A DNA stretch of 64,000 nt from positions 26,990,338 through 27,054,337 of the forward strand of contig CM060199.1 of NCBI GenBank assembly GCA_030562195.1, written 5' to 3'. The position numbers were made by a program, and so were the translations under genes. The number at the start of each line of letters is the position of its first letter. The stretch's first letter is position 1. The DNA is from Nipponacmea schrenckii (lineage: Eukaryota > Mollusca > Gastropoda > Lottiidae). Positions 36,201 to 44,958 of this stretch are shown piece by piece. The notes under the pieces are model-generated. The model saw nothing but the letters and a program-made list of their open reading frames with translations. It had not been told where the DNA came from and made no database searches.

Positions 36201-39200
36201 TTTGAGCATTTGTACGAGGCAAAGCCTCGTGCAATTTCTTCTTTTGGAGTCCGCATTCAACCACTTTTGTCAGCGGCTGGTATCAGCCACGACAGTATTG
36301 CGGACTTCATAATGACCACAATTCCACCTTGGTCAATTGCTCCATTTCAGATAGACTTTAGTCTATCAAGCAATAAGAAGTCACGGACAAGCTCGATCGT
36401 ATTCAAGTCGAAATTTCTTGAATTAAGGGCTAAATATGGGGATTATGCCCCTTTCTATACAGATGGGTCCAAGGATGGTGATAAAGTAGCAGCCGCTACC
36501 GTGACGCCATCCGAAGTCCTGTCTGTATCTCTTCCACCAGCAGCCTCTATTTTTACTGCAGAACTCATTGCCATTTTACAGGCACTCGAGTTCTTTCAGT
36601 CATCATCATTACAAAAATGTATAATCTTTTCTGATTCTTTGTCCGCATTACAAGCTATTCATAACATCCAGCTTGTGCACCCAATAATCGGAGATATTTA
36701 CAAGCTCTCGGGACCGAAAAGGGACATTGTCCTTTGTTGGCTCCCCAGTCACATGGATATACGGGGGAATGACCGGGCAGATGCGGCGGCTAAGGCTGCT
36801 TTGTCACTGCCGGTCTCCCCCTTTTCCTTGCCTTACACTGACTTTAAGTCGGTGATAAGGACTTTTATTTTGCAACGATGGCAGCAAAAATGGGATGCTG
36901 CAGATACAAACAAACTTCATGCCATCAAGCCTCTTTTGGGGGATTGGCCATCCTCCTATTGTGCCAACAGGAGAAATGAAGTTGTTTTGTGTCGCTCTCG
37001 TCTTGGACATACTCACCTTACCAACTGTTACCTGCTCAAGCGAGAGCCTCAACCAGTCTGTGAGCATTGCCAGGTTCGCCTGACAGTGAAACACATTCTG
37101 ATTGAGTGCACGCATCTCAAACCTATAAGATCTCAGCACTACCGTGCTAGATCCTTGTTCCATCTGTTTGCGCAACCTTCTCTTTATGAGAAGGTTGTCG
37201 CGTTTTTAAAACAGACTAATCTGTATTTTAAATTTTAAAATATATTTTGTGTTATAGTTTTGTTTTTGCTATTTTGTTTTTAGCCTATTTTGGGTTACAA
37301 CCATTCTGTGATATTGTTTTTTAGCATTGTTTTGTTGCCCTTTTTGGGGTTTCTGTGATAATTTTTATTTTACTGTATTGATTTTCTAGTTTTAATTTTT
37401 GTTTTTATTTTAAATCGTATTCAAGTGCTATATAGCCCGTTTTGGTGCTGATGCACTTTAATACATTTCATTTCATTTCTCATTTATTGATGACTTATTA
37501 AGATGGACACCGCTATTACTGCTTCTTTGCTTATGGCAGTCGAAGAAGAGCCACCCGAAAAGAAAAGAAAGTGGTCAAGGAGTTGGTTCTTGAGACGGAG
37601 GGAATACGGCCACATGTCGTTATTGCAAGAGCTCCGTGCAAATGAACCAGGTGATTACCGGAATTTTCTACGTATGGATGGCTCTAGGTTTGACCAACTT
37701 CTTGATCTGGTGCGGCCAATTATCACAAAACAGGACACTGTAATGCGAGAATCAATTTCGCCAGAAGCAAGATTAAGTATAACATTGCGATACTTTGCAA
37801 CTGGGAATACTTTTGAGGATCTGAAGTTTCTGACCGCAACATCAGCACAGGCCATAGGAAGGATTGTTATAGAAACAAGTAATGCCATAATTCAGTGTCT
37901 CAAACAGCAAGAAATGATAAAGGTGAGAACTATTTTCGATAATTACCTTTAATACATAAACATTTGACATATTTTCATCAAAAATACAACAGCATCAAAT
38001 TCAGAAAGTTTTCTTAACTTTCTTAACAAAACGAAAATAAAAAACTAAGAGCTTCTGACTAAAACATAATAACTAAAATTAGTTGAACATTTGTCCGAAT
38101 GTGCTCTTATTATCCATCCATTATGTTTTTGTAATATTGCTTAACAAATTAGTTCGATAAAAAGATAACTCTCAGATCCTTGATAAAACACAACCAAATA
38201 AATATATTTCAACATCCTTTCACTTTTGAAAGTGAAATCCATTTCACTCGAATTTGGAGATCAAATTGAAGGGTCAAAACTTGAAAAGTAATTAGCAAGG
38301 CCGGGACCATGATTTCCAATAGTTGATGCATCCAGAGTGCACAATGATGCCTGGGATTGCTGGTCACTTCCTGTACTGAATGGGGTGCTGCATCGACTTG
38401 AAAGGGTTGTAGCCTGTCCACCACTGTTTATTTGAACTGAGTACCGGTTCAGAGTACCACACTGAGCCTCAAATAGTATGTCATTGAAGGCTTTTTTTTA
38501 CATACATCTGTTTTGTGTGATCCAGCAACCGCAACCGTCTTCATCAGGGACTGGTTCCTTCAATCGAGCAGTAGCAAGCGAAATTAATTCATCCTTGTTA
38601 GACTTTTGGTATTCGGATACCTTTCTTTTCTTGGTAGTTGTTGTGGCCATTGGTGCATTAATTTTGGCACACGGAGCAAGGCGCATGGTTAACAGGGGAG
38701 GTGTTCTTGTACCTTCGTTCGAAGTAACCGTTTCCTGATTTTCAGCTGTCTCATCTCCATCTTGGCTGATATCATTACCACTACTCTGAAAGAAATTTAG
38801 ATCAATATAATTATTATATTATAAATGTTTAAAACCTGTTATATAACTTTTATCTTCAGATGCCTACAACACCAATGGAATGGGTCGAAGTCAGCAACGG
38901 TTTCGCCTCAACATGGAACTTTCCCCACTGTATAGGAGCCATTGATGGAAAATCCGGATCATTTTACTTCAACTATAAAAAGTTTTTTAGTATAGTTTTA
39001 ATGGCGGTTGTGAATGCTGACTATGAATTTATCATGGTCGATGTTAACGGTAGAGTTTCTGATGGAGGGGTGATAGCTGTGACAACATTTGGTCAACGAC
39101 TTGCAGATGGAAAGTTAGGTCTCCCGGAACCAGGACCCATTCACCATAATGATATCACAAAACTGCCGTATGTATTTGTTGCCGACGACGCCTTCGCAAT

Positions 39201-41457
39201 GAGTGAAAATCTTGTAAAGCCATATGGAGGTGAAAATCTGGGCAAAGAGGAAAATGTGTTCAATTATCGATTAAGTCGAGCGCGAAGAGTTTCTGAAAAT
39301 GTTTTTGGTATTTTAGCCTCCAGATTTGGAATATTTCAACGACCAATTCTCCTCTGCCCAGAGAAAGCTGCTACCGTCACAATGGCTTGTTGTTACCTGC
39401 ACAATTTTCTTCGGAAAAAATCAGGAAGTTTTTGAGGCCAGGGAGTGTTGATTGGGAGGATGCAAACCGTATTCGACACAATGGAGAGTGGCGGGAATCT
39501 CAAACAGAACTCGAAAGGCTTCGCAATACAGTAAACCAAACATGCTGGGGCAAAGGCACAGTTGACAAGAAATGGATTTCGACAGTACTTCAACACAGTG
39601 GGTCGTGTTCCTTGGCAACAATAACAGATCAAGTGACTATATAGAACATAGGACCATATGTTCATTTCTTTATTGTTTAAATGGAAGAGGGTAAATAAAA
39701 ACTATGAATACATGTATTGAGTTAAATTATCTGGCTGAGATTGTCATACTCTGTGTCTTGTGAAGCTTGATCCTCCTGTACGAGAGAAAGTGTATTGAGA
39801 GAGCCAGATGGGGTCTCTTGATCTGTGAGAAATCTTAATGCATCATAGTACCATGAAGTGGGATGGTACAGGTCTTCGACTCCCCCGCGGGCCAGGGCTT
39901 TTTTCTTTTTTTCGCAAAATGTTTATTTTTTTCTTCATGTCATCCACGGTAGATTCGGGGAAGCGCTCCTTATACTTTTGGTGAAGTTTTTTGTACGCCG
40001 CAATCTTCTTTTCCTTGTTACAATAATCATCAGGGTTTAATTTTCCATAAGGATGGTAATGCCTGATAGAGTTCTAGAACTTCCAGCATGAACCTTTTCT
40101 CATCGTCTTTATTTTTCGCTTTTATTGTGGCCATTTTCACTGCTTGGAAGTGAACAAGGAAAAGAATTTGAAATATATTGATGATAATATATTGACGAAT
40201 TGCCCACATACAATCAATAAACTGTTTCAAAATTAAACTTTTATAAGTTTTCAATAAAAATCAAAATGAATTTGATCCATCAATATGTTGACTCAAAAAA
40301 ATGCTTATTGACAATATTTTCGTCAATATTGCCCATACACGATCAATATTGTAGATTCAATATGTTGAGTCAATATATTGAATCAATGTTATTGATGACT
40401 TTATTGAACGTGTATGGACCACTGGAAAAGATTCGTTCCTCCAACAATACAGAAACATCACCAGGGAAACCAGATATGCTTTTTATGCACCTGAACTTTA
40501 CGGTAAATACAGTTGTTTCAGAAGAATTGCATCTTTTTTCTTTCAAGCCTTGTCAGGGTTCCTGCGGTCCTTTTCATTCCTGGAAAATCCTTAAATTTCA
40601 AACTACGTTTTCAAGGACTTGAAATATGCTTGCATTTGACGCTGGTTCAAAACAATCCTTATTTATCCTTTATCACAGGTTCTTGGGGTCAATAGTCGCG
40701 ATACTATCATAATATGTATATTATATTTTGATATATTTTGACTATTATGATAGTATGATAGTATCACGACTATTGACCCCAAGAACCAGTGGATTTTATT
40801 TTTGAGGGTAAAATGTACTAAGCAAAGCATCAATTTAATCCTTCGGGTTTCATGAATAGAATTGACATCCATTGAACTAGAACAAGAGTTGAAGGTTGAA
40901 TGTGTGATGCAACATGGAACAGGACTAATTGGCCTATTCTTTAGTATGACTGCCATTTGGGCGTATTTCAACGCATTGCATTGCTATCTTTTTATAATTT
41001 TCTTTAACCATTCACCTTACGTTTTAAATGTTTGTTTCTTTGCATTTCTTTTTTCTTACTTTTCATGCTTTTTTGATCAGATACATGTTTAAATGTTCAT
41101 TTTTATTATGAGGGTTTTTTGCTCAATTTTCTAAAACCTTTATTACATTGGTAGTTCAGGAAATCTATATCAATTATTTTTAAATCATTATTTCATACTT
41201 TTCAAAGGAAGTCCTTCAACTTGTAAGTTACTTAATATCGAGTACATGATACGTAAACTGTTCATCTCTGTCTTCCAGGTACTGTAGATTACAAGACAGG
41301 TATTGAAAGAGATGAATTGGAAGCTTTCAGTGAATTTTGTCATTTTCCACATAGAAATGGCTGCAACCAACAATTTGCCAACCAATGTTGTGAATTGATA
41401 GAGGAAAGTGGTCAAACCTTGCCAAAAGATTATCTAGAGGCTCTGCAGCCATGTTAA
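33211..41457 (+). CDS. Candidate gene for a small secreted cysteine-containing peptide (two exons)
   Basis: Exon 1 (33211-33244) encodes MFLQLVFVAVI and ends G|GTATGT in phase 1, a classic signal-peptide start. Exon 2 (41279-41457) has acceptor CTGTCTTCCAG and begins with the two bases that complete a glycine codon. It reads TVDYKTGIERDELEAFSEFC... to a TAA at 41455-41457. The product would be about 70 residues with five cysteines in the spacing C-x7-C-x7-CC-x22-C. The cysteine count is odd, so an exon may be missing or a dimer may form. The two exons match in phase and strand, but the 8 kb intron is full of transposons and a gap, so the pairing is not proven. I do not recognise the family. 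Confidence 0.45.
33459..33791 (-). pseudogene. Retroelement-like protein fragment
   Basis: The minus-strand frame contains TTRRLQRESFWINQLQT followed by VPHGLNIQ. A similar R-E-x-F/Y-W-I-x-x-L-x-T-x-x-P-x-G-L-N motif is found at the end of GIY-YIG-type or Penelope-like retroelement proteins, as I recall it. The rest is not recognisable and there is no start context. I treat it as a decayed fragment lying in the intron of the secreted-peptide gene. Confidence 0.35.
34030..34500 (-). pseudogene. 3' end of a decayed non-LTR retrotransposon
   Basis: On the minus strand the frame reads ...KYKGVKLWNNQSVKIREAKS, the C-terminal tail typical of reverse transcriptases of CR1/L2-like LINEs (motif G-x-x-x-W-N-x-x-P-x-x-I-R). 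It is preceded by FIFKIRNNFYP, also typical. It ends in an (ATT)n tract at 34030-34090, a plausible LINE tail. The 5' part is lost. No target duplication was found. Confidence 0.5.
34536..34634 (+). mobile_element. Partial second copy of the AAAGGGGCAC MITE
   Basis: AGGCTTGATTTGTTTCGGACAATCATCCGA through TCTACAGAGCTTA matches 11491-11579 with few differences. The copy is cut by the assembly gap at 34635, so its right end is unknown. Its terminal AAAGG is slightly degenerate. Confidence 0.75.
34635..35134. other. Assembly gap (500 N)
   Basis: Exactly 500 N. It hides the rest of the MITE copy and any upstream exons of the integrase-like gene. Confidence 0.99.
35174..35347 (+). CDS. Integrase core (rve)-like exon
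   Basis: The acceptor TTTTTTTTCCAG and donor GG|GTAGGT bound a 174-bp exon. The open frame reads DKVYSMMKQLDPEGIQLRKS, then a basic stretch, then GPNYLIHIDGYDKIKRYGFA and IHGAICG. The motif L-D-P-E-G-x-x-x-R ... G-P-N-x-x-x-H-I-D-G-Y-D-K-L-K-P-Y-G is characteristic of metazoan single-copy and repetitive genes with a retroviral-type integrase core. The D of H-I-D-G would be the first catalytic aspartate. The exon lacks the second D and the E, which would be on following exons. Upstream exons fall in the gap. It is probably a fragment or part of a transposon-derived gene. Confidence 0.6.
35752..35777 (+). mobile_element. 26-bp LINE 3'-tail insertion with 13-bp target duplication
   Basis: GTAAAACTGCATTCATTTCA... 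is flanked by TTCCTATGAATAA at 35739-35751 and again at 35778-35790. The insert is just a short end plus an ATTTC repeat. A near-identical insert is at 45276-45301. Confidence 0.7.
36066..37238 (+). CDS. LINE ORF2 C-terminal part: RNase H and zinc knuckle
   Basis: An open frame of 390 residues without stops. RNase H motifs appear in order: FYTDGSKDGD (first aspartate), TAELIAILQAL (glutamate), IIFSDSLSALQAI (second aspartate) and WLPSHMDIRGNDRADAAAK (final H and D). A C-x2-C-x8-H-x4-C knuckle (CEHCQVRLTVKHILIEC) closes the protein. These are typical of the I/Jockey-related LINE clades that keep an RNase H domain. The reverse transcriptase is lost by 5' truncation. The long intact frame implies a recent insertion. 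It is not a host gene. Confidence 0.85.
   Translation, partial: PVESLYVEANEPSLYDRRDRLSLQYAIKIASLPYHPAHRPVFSPYFEHLYEAKPRAISSFGVRIQPLLSAAGISHDSIADFIMTTIPPWSIAPFQIDFSLSSNKKSRTSSIVFKSKFLELRAKYGDYAPFYTDGSKDGDKVAAATVTPSEVLSVSLPPAASIFTAELIAILQALEFFQSSSLQKCIIFSDSLSALQAIHNIQLVHPIIGDIYKLSGPKRDIVLCWLPSHMDIRGNDRADAAAKAALSLPVSPFSLPYTDFKSVIRTFILQRWQQKWDAADTNKLHAIKPLLGDWPSSYCANRRNEVVLCRSRLGHTHLTNCYLLKREPQPVCEHCQVRLTVKHILIECTHLKPIRSQHYRARSLFHLFAQPSLYEKVVAFLKQTNLYFKF
36066..37476 (+). mobile_element. 5'-truncated LINE with RNase H, inserted in the Harbinger element
   Basis: It is flanked by perfect 13-bp target duplications, TTCTCATTTATTG at 36053-36065 and 37477-37489. It ends in a CATTTCATTTCATT tail. Only the C-terminal part of ORF2 and the 3' UTR remain. 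The insertion is younger than the Harbinger element that it interrupts. Confidence 0.9.
37503..37922 (+). CDS. HARBI1-like transposase, exon 1
   Basis: The ATG at 37503 opens 140 codons ending ATAAAG|GTGAGA in phase 0. The exon carries the N-terminal region typical of the family (FLRMDGSRFDQLLDLVRPII, then SPEARLSITLRYFATGNTFEDLKF). This is the DNA-recognition and helical part that precedes the nuclease. The ATG lies only 14 bases after the LINE's target duplication, so the LINE landed in the 5' UTR or promoter of the transposase. Exon 2 follows at 38860. Confidence 0.8.
38860..39435 (+). CDS. HARBI1-like transposase, exon 2 (DDE_Tnp_4 nuclease)
   Basis: The acceptor TTATCTTCAG joins in phase with exon 1. 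DDE motifs are visible: CIGAIDG (first D), YVFVADDAFA (second D) and NYRLSRARRVSENVFGIL (E). Between IDGK and SGSFYFNYK the family usually has about eight more residues (H-V-x-I-x-x-P-x), which are absent here, so part of the fold near the first aspartate is deleted. The frame stops at 39435 after FLRKKSGSF, next to an A6 run (39415-39420). The rest of the C-terminus is readable in other frames (next entry). The nuclease is therefore probably dead. Confidence 0.8.
   Translation: MPTTPMEWVEVSNGFASTWNFPHCIGAIDGKSGSFYFNYKKFFSIVLMAVVNADYEFIMVDVNGRVSDGGVIAVTTFGQRLADGKLGLPEPGPIHHNDITKLPYVFVADDAFAMSENLVKPYGGENLGKEENVFNYRLSRARRVSENVFGILASRFGIFQRPILLCPEKAATVTMACCYLHNFLRKKSGSF
39436..39632 (+). pseudogene. 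Frameshifted C-terminal tail of the Harbinger transposase
   Basis: After the A6 run the reading continues in a second frame (FLRPGSVDWEDANRI). It then moves to a third frame, giving ...FRQYFNTVGRVPWQQ and a stop. G-x-V-P-W-Q is the usual last motif of HARBI1-type proteins, so at least two frame breaks (A6 near 39415, G4 near 39546) separate exon 2 from its natural end. Both lie in homopolymers, so base-calling errors are an alternative to real decay. Confidence 0.6.
40679..40787. repeat. Perfect-armed hairpin of about 110 bp
   Basis: GGTTCTTGGGGTCAATAGTC (40679) is the start of an arm whose complement ends at 40787 (...GACCCCAAGAACC). The arms are about 36-40 bp with a slight stutter (GATAGTAT repeated on the right), and the loop is about 28 bp of TATATTATATTTTGATATAT. 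It lies just downstream of the Harbinger element and upstream of the peptide gene's last exon. It could be a tiny foldback MITE or a small-RNA hairpin. Confidence 0.6.
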
Positions 41458-42291
41458 TGAATCTGAAGAAAATTAAAATACAAAATGCATGTATTATCAC
41501 AAATCCAAAATATATTTATCATCGACTGAGTTGTTTGACTAAAATTGCCCAAGATGGAGCATATCTATTTATTTGTGGAGAGCATAGCACTATAATTTTT
41601 TTTTATGTATGAAAGTGATTGTCAAAAAATTTCCGGAAAAAATGACAATAACAATGATTACCCTCAAGTTCTTTTTCAATTATCATATCTCCTTAAACTA
41701 TATTTTAACACGTGAAGCTTTGCAACACACCGATCGATTTCTTTCTAGGACAAAATAGTCTAGCTGTAAATTACATTCAAATAAGGGGTTTAGAAGTTTG
41801 ACAAAGTAAATATCAATTCTGCGAAATTATGGCTGAATTGATGAACTATGACGTTACCCTCCCCCCCCCCCTTTTTTTTGATCCTAATTTACTGCTAAAC
41901 TTTTTTCCTGGAAGAAAGCGATTGGTGCTGGAAAACTCAGAGTAAGCTTTTAAGATATATTTTTTTGTAATAACATCCCTTTAAGGACCCAAAATGTAGT
42001 ATGGAAAATGGAACAATAATTGAATGAGACTACCACATTTAACAAATTTATTAAAAAAACATTTTCTTCTATGTTTGCTTAATTAAGCATAAAATATAAA
42101 ACAAAAATACAAAAACAACTCTTGCAAAATACCTTTGACAGAAAGGCTATATCACCATAAAAATTATACATTTATTTTGTTAATTGGTTTCCAAAAGAAA
42201 GAAAAAATGGGGTTGGACCCAATCAGTACACTATTAGTGTAGGTGACCATTTCACGTGCTTTCTACATTTTTAAACTAAATAAAGAAGTAT
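41458..42291. other. Non-coding stretch
   Basis: 3' flank of the secreted-peptide exon. No AATAAA directly follows the stop, but AATTAAAATAC at 41470 could be a variant. There is a C-run at 41862-41873 followed by T8. No exon seen. Confidence 0.4.
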
Positions 42292-42301
42292 TACAAAACA
42301 C

Positions 42302-44501
42302 CAGTCTAATTAAAATCTAGACCTAACATTCGTTCGTATTTTATTAGTTTCGTTTCGATGTTTTTATTATCTATTGGCTTTTTACATAACCACTACAGCT
42401 AGGTCAAACACTGCCCATCAATACGAACTGTTTGAACGACCTTTGACTTATCTCATACAACTCAACGACTCAGAATGCACCAATTGTTCGCGTCACATTA
42501 TCCCATAGCAGGAAAGGGCAGCCACCTGATTGGTCAAAACACAAACAGGTCAAAGGTCGTTTGAACAGTTCGTCCTGCAGACGAGTGTTAGACCTTACTG
42601 TAGTGATTACGTAAAAAGCCAATAGATAATAAAACATTCGAAACAAAACTAACTAGAGCCACTTGTGGCACAGAGTGGCAAATTGCAACAAACAGACAGA
42701 AACATCTGGTTTTCAGGGATTAACTGGCCAAAGCAATAAGGTATCTGTGTGCAAGGTAATTTTTAAAAAAAACTTATTTCCTACAAACGTAATACGCTGA
42801 CCCATATATATGGAAAACTGAAAATTCACCCGGATGTGCCACTCCCATCTAATTCTTTTCAGCGTGAATCTAATCACATTCAAAATATATATTCATAGTA
42901 CAAATTTGAAGTTTGTACAACCAATAGATCACAAGATATACTCACATACATTTCAAAAATACGTAAATACGGCAAAGTGTACTTTTATTTTTAAAAATCA
43001 AAAATTTCAATTTTCATTTTAAAAACTTTTGTTATAGATCGTTGGAAAGAGGACAAAAAGCACATTAAGAATCTAAAAAAATTAACACTCTAAATTAATT
43101 AGGTCACGCTCTAGAGCAGTCCAAAGTTGCGAATTTTGCTGTTTTCGGGCAGCTATAAAACCGGAAGTTGACGTCAAAGGTCAAAGTATCAACTGACAGC
43201 CAAGGTCAATGACCTTTGACCTACCAAAGGTCAAGGTCACGAGAAATAAGCCTCCAAACTTTGAAAAAATTCAACCGGATGTTGCAAAAATGCAAAAGCA
43301 AAATTCAAAAATCGGCTCCCACAGTTTTTTCATAATCGACTGAAGCTACAAGAAATGTAAACATCACGGAAATTAGACATAACCCTGAGGCCCCATTTTG
43401 AGTTTTACAAAAAAGTAACATTTCAAGATGGCGGCCAAAGTTTCACTTCCGGTTCGGATTTCTTCTTCTTCGTTTTTTTGTTTTCTAATTTAATTAAGAT
43501 TGACATCAATTACAGCACAAGTAGGTCAACCGGAAGTTTAAACCCTTTTTACGTTGAAACCGGAAATGAAGCAAAAATTTTGACTCTGCCAATGTTTTTA
43601 AATTCATGACACTTGAATGCACCCAAATTTTCAGATCAATCGGTCTTAAAATAGCAAAGTTGCAAAAAAGTGCAAAATACGGAAAAAAAATGTGTGCTAT
43701 GAATTTTCGAATTTCGAATTTTTTCAACTGCTATCTTGTTGGAAACTAGTTCAAGTTTTTAAAAATGCAAACGCGAAGAAAATCGATCAAAAATTGCGAC
43801 ATCTAGAGCCATTTTCCTACTTTTTTGGTTAGTTGCAACGCAGCACTTCTGGTTTTGCAAAAAAGTTCCATTTTATATTTATGCAACACGTTGCCACTAC
43901 AGAAGGTCTAGAGAAGTTGTGAAAAAATTGCAACTATTGTAGCCTAGGCACAGTGGGGTGTGAACAGTACTGAGAGTGGCAAACAACCCCTATGGGGCCA
44001 CTTGATACAAGGTCACATGATATAGCCTTTTGAATTTTTAAACACTCAAAACAAACTTTTTAACAACCATTATAAGCATATGTATGGACAGCTTAGGTCA
44101 AGTACATTATTTGACTTGAAAATTATTAAGGTAATTGAAGGTCAAGGTCACTTGATATAGCCTTTTGAATTTTTTTAAAAACTAAAACGGGCACAAAAAA
44201 ATTGTTGTCGACCATTATAGGCCTATGTGTGGATAGCAAAGGTCAAGAACATTCTACTTGTAAAAATTCAGGGTCATTGAAGGTCAAGGTCATTTTATAT
44301 AATTGTTGTCGATCATAATAGGCATATGAGTGGATAGCTTAGGTCAAGAACACCCTACTTGAAAAAATTCAGGTCATTGAAGATCAAGGTCATTGTATTT
44401 GGCCTTTTCTAATTTGCCACTCAAAAAAAAAAGAATTGACAAACCGAAAACAAACACAATAAAATACGAACGAATGTTAGGTCTATATTATAATTAGACT
44501 G
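42302..44501. mobile_element. Long-TIR foldback element (copy 2), split by a nested insertion
   Basis: The ends CAGTCTAATT and AATTAGACTG match copy 1. The element is flanked by ACAAAACAC at 42293-42301 and 44502-44510, a perfect 9-bp target duplication. Its right terminal repeat is broken after ...TCGAAACAAAACTAA (42651) and resumes at 44457 with ATAAAATACGAACGAATGTT. The 1.8 kb between is the nested element. No protein of its own. Confidence 0.85.
42652..44456 (+). mobile_element. CTAGAGCC-type element nested in the foldback TIR
   Basis: It begins CTAGAGCCACTTGTGGCACA, which forms small hairpins. It shares 'cctgaggccccattttgag' (43388), 'cttccggttcgga' and 'aaggtcaaggtcac' with the 24384-26490 copy. 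Its right third (44020-44420) has three imperfect tandem units of about 125-130 bp, each with 'tgaaggtcaaggtca' and 'atagcttaggtcaaga'. There is no open frame of note. The transposition mechanism is unknown. Confidence 0.6.
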
Positions 44502-44535
44502 ACAAAACACAGTTAACAAAAAACCTTTTTAAGAG

Positions 44536-44774
44536 TTATGCATCTGTAAACATGTGTCCTACATTCATGCAGTTCTCCATGATGTCTTTGAAATGCATGT
44601 AGTCATTTAAAACGGGTACTGTTAATATATTTGCACATGTATTAGCATATGATGTTTTATCATGCTCGTCAAGCGGATGTTTAAAATGAAGTTTTAAATT
44701 CGGCTGAAAACCTAAAGGGGGTATACTTTCCAATCCAGTTACAAAGCACAATAACTTCTTTAACTCATCTGTTT
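44536..44774 (-). CDS. Second G2E3-like HECT gene, terminal exon (active-site cysteine)
   Basis: The acceptor TTATTTTATTTCAG joins in phase to the exon at 44959-45197. The exon reads ETDELKKLLCFVTGLESIPP, then LGFQPNLKLHFK, then SYANTCANILTVPV, ending HMFTDA and TAA (44536-44538). The motifs I-P-P-L-G-F and A-N-T-C-x-N-x-L are the last part of the HECT C-lobe; the cysteine of N-T-C should be the thioester-forming residue. The natural stop after about 25 residues matches the family. It has what the gene at 18344-22850 lacks. Nothing in this exon looks broken. Confidence 0.75.
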
Positions 44775-44958
44775 CTGAAATAAAATAATATAAATTAATA
44801 TAATATAACAATACATATTTGTGTGTAATTCCTCGAATATATATGATATATATGATTTAAAAGCTAGCATTCACAATCTGAGAATTTTGACTAACATTCT
44901 GAATTCATCTCTGTCATTTACAATAAAAATGGTAAAGATATCTTTCTAGACAAAATAC

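Larger units (their letters stand above)
38261..40134 (-). pseudogene. Harbinger MADF-domain protein, interleaved with the transposase
   Basis: The ATG at 40134 starts MATIKAKNKDDEKRFMLEVL, a MADF (Myb-like) domain start, with LYQALPSLWKIKP and later SWYYDALRFLTDQETP. Frame breaks occur near 40042 (one extra base before GATGATTATTG) and in an A-rich run near 39905. Likely further exons are 38506-38785 (acceptor CTTTCAG; contains KKRKVSEYQKSNKDELISLA, a BESS-like helix region) and 38261-38461. The exon 2 to 3 phase is uncertain. MADF partners of Harbinger transposases bind the TIRs. Here exons 2 and 3 lie inside the transposase intron on the opposite strand, and transposase exon 2 lies inside this gene's intron. 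Confidence 0.6.
35930..40423. mobile_element. Full-length PIF/Harbinger DNA transposon with a nested LINE
   Basis: The terminal inverted repeats start AGTGGTCCATACACGTTCAA (left, 35930) and end with its complement at 40423. They match over about 70 bp with one mismatch, and subterminal 'attgattcaatatattga' hairpins are present. Inside are a HARBI1-like transposase (plus strand), a MADF/Myb-like protein (minus strand) and a LINE insertion (36066-37476). Without the LINE the element would be about 3.1 kb, normal for the family. A three-base target duplication is not evident (TAA left, GGA right). Both genes are broken by frameshifts, so the copy is non-autonomous as assembled. Confidence 0.85.

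Noticed and set aside
36804..37175. Minus-strand open frame of 123 codons
   Set aside because: Shadow of the LINE RNase H frame on the plus strand.
38478..38738. Plus-strand frame with a hydrophobic stretch
   Set aside because: Complement of the likely MADF exon 2 on the minus strand; the hydrophobicity is that of the antisense.
40862..41092. Frame of 76 codons upstream of the peptide's last exon
   Set aside because: Starts well but runs into a low-complexity F/L-rich stretch; no donor in a phase compatible with the exon at 41279.
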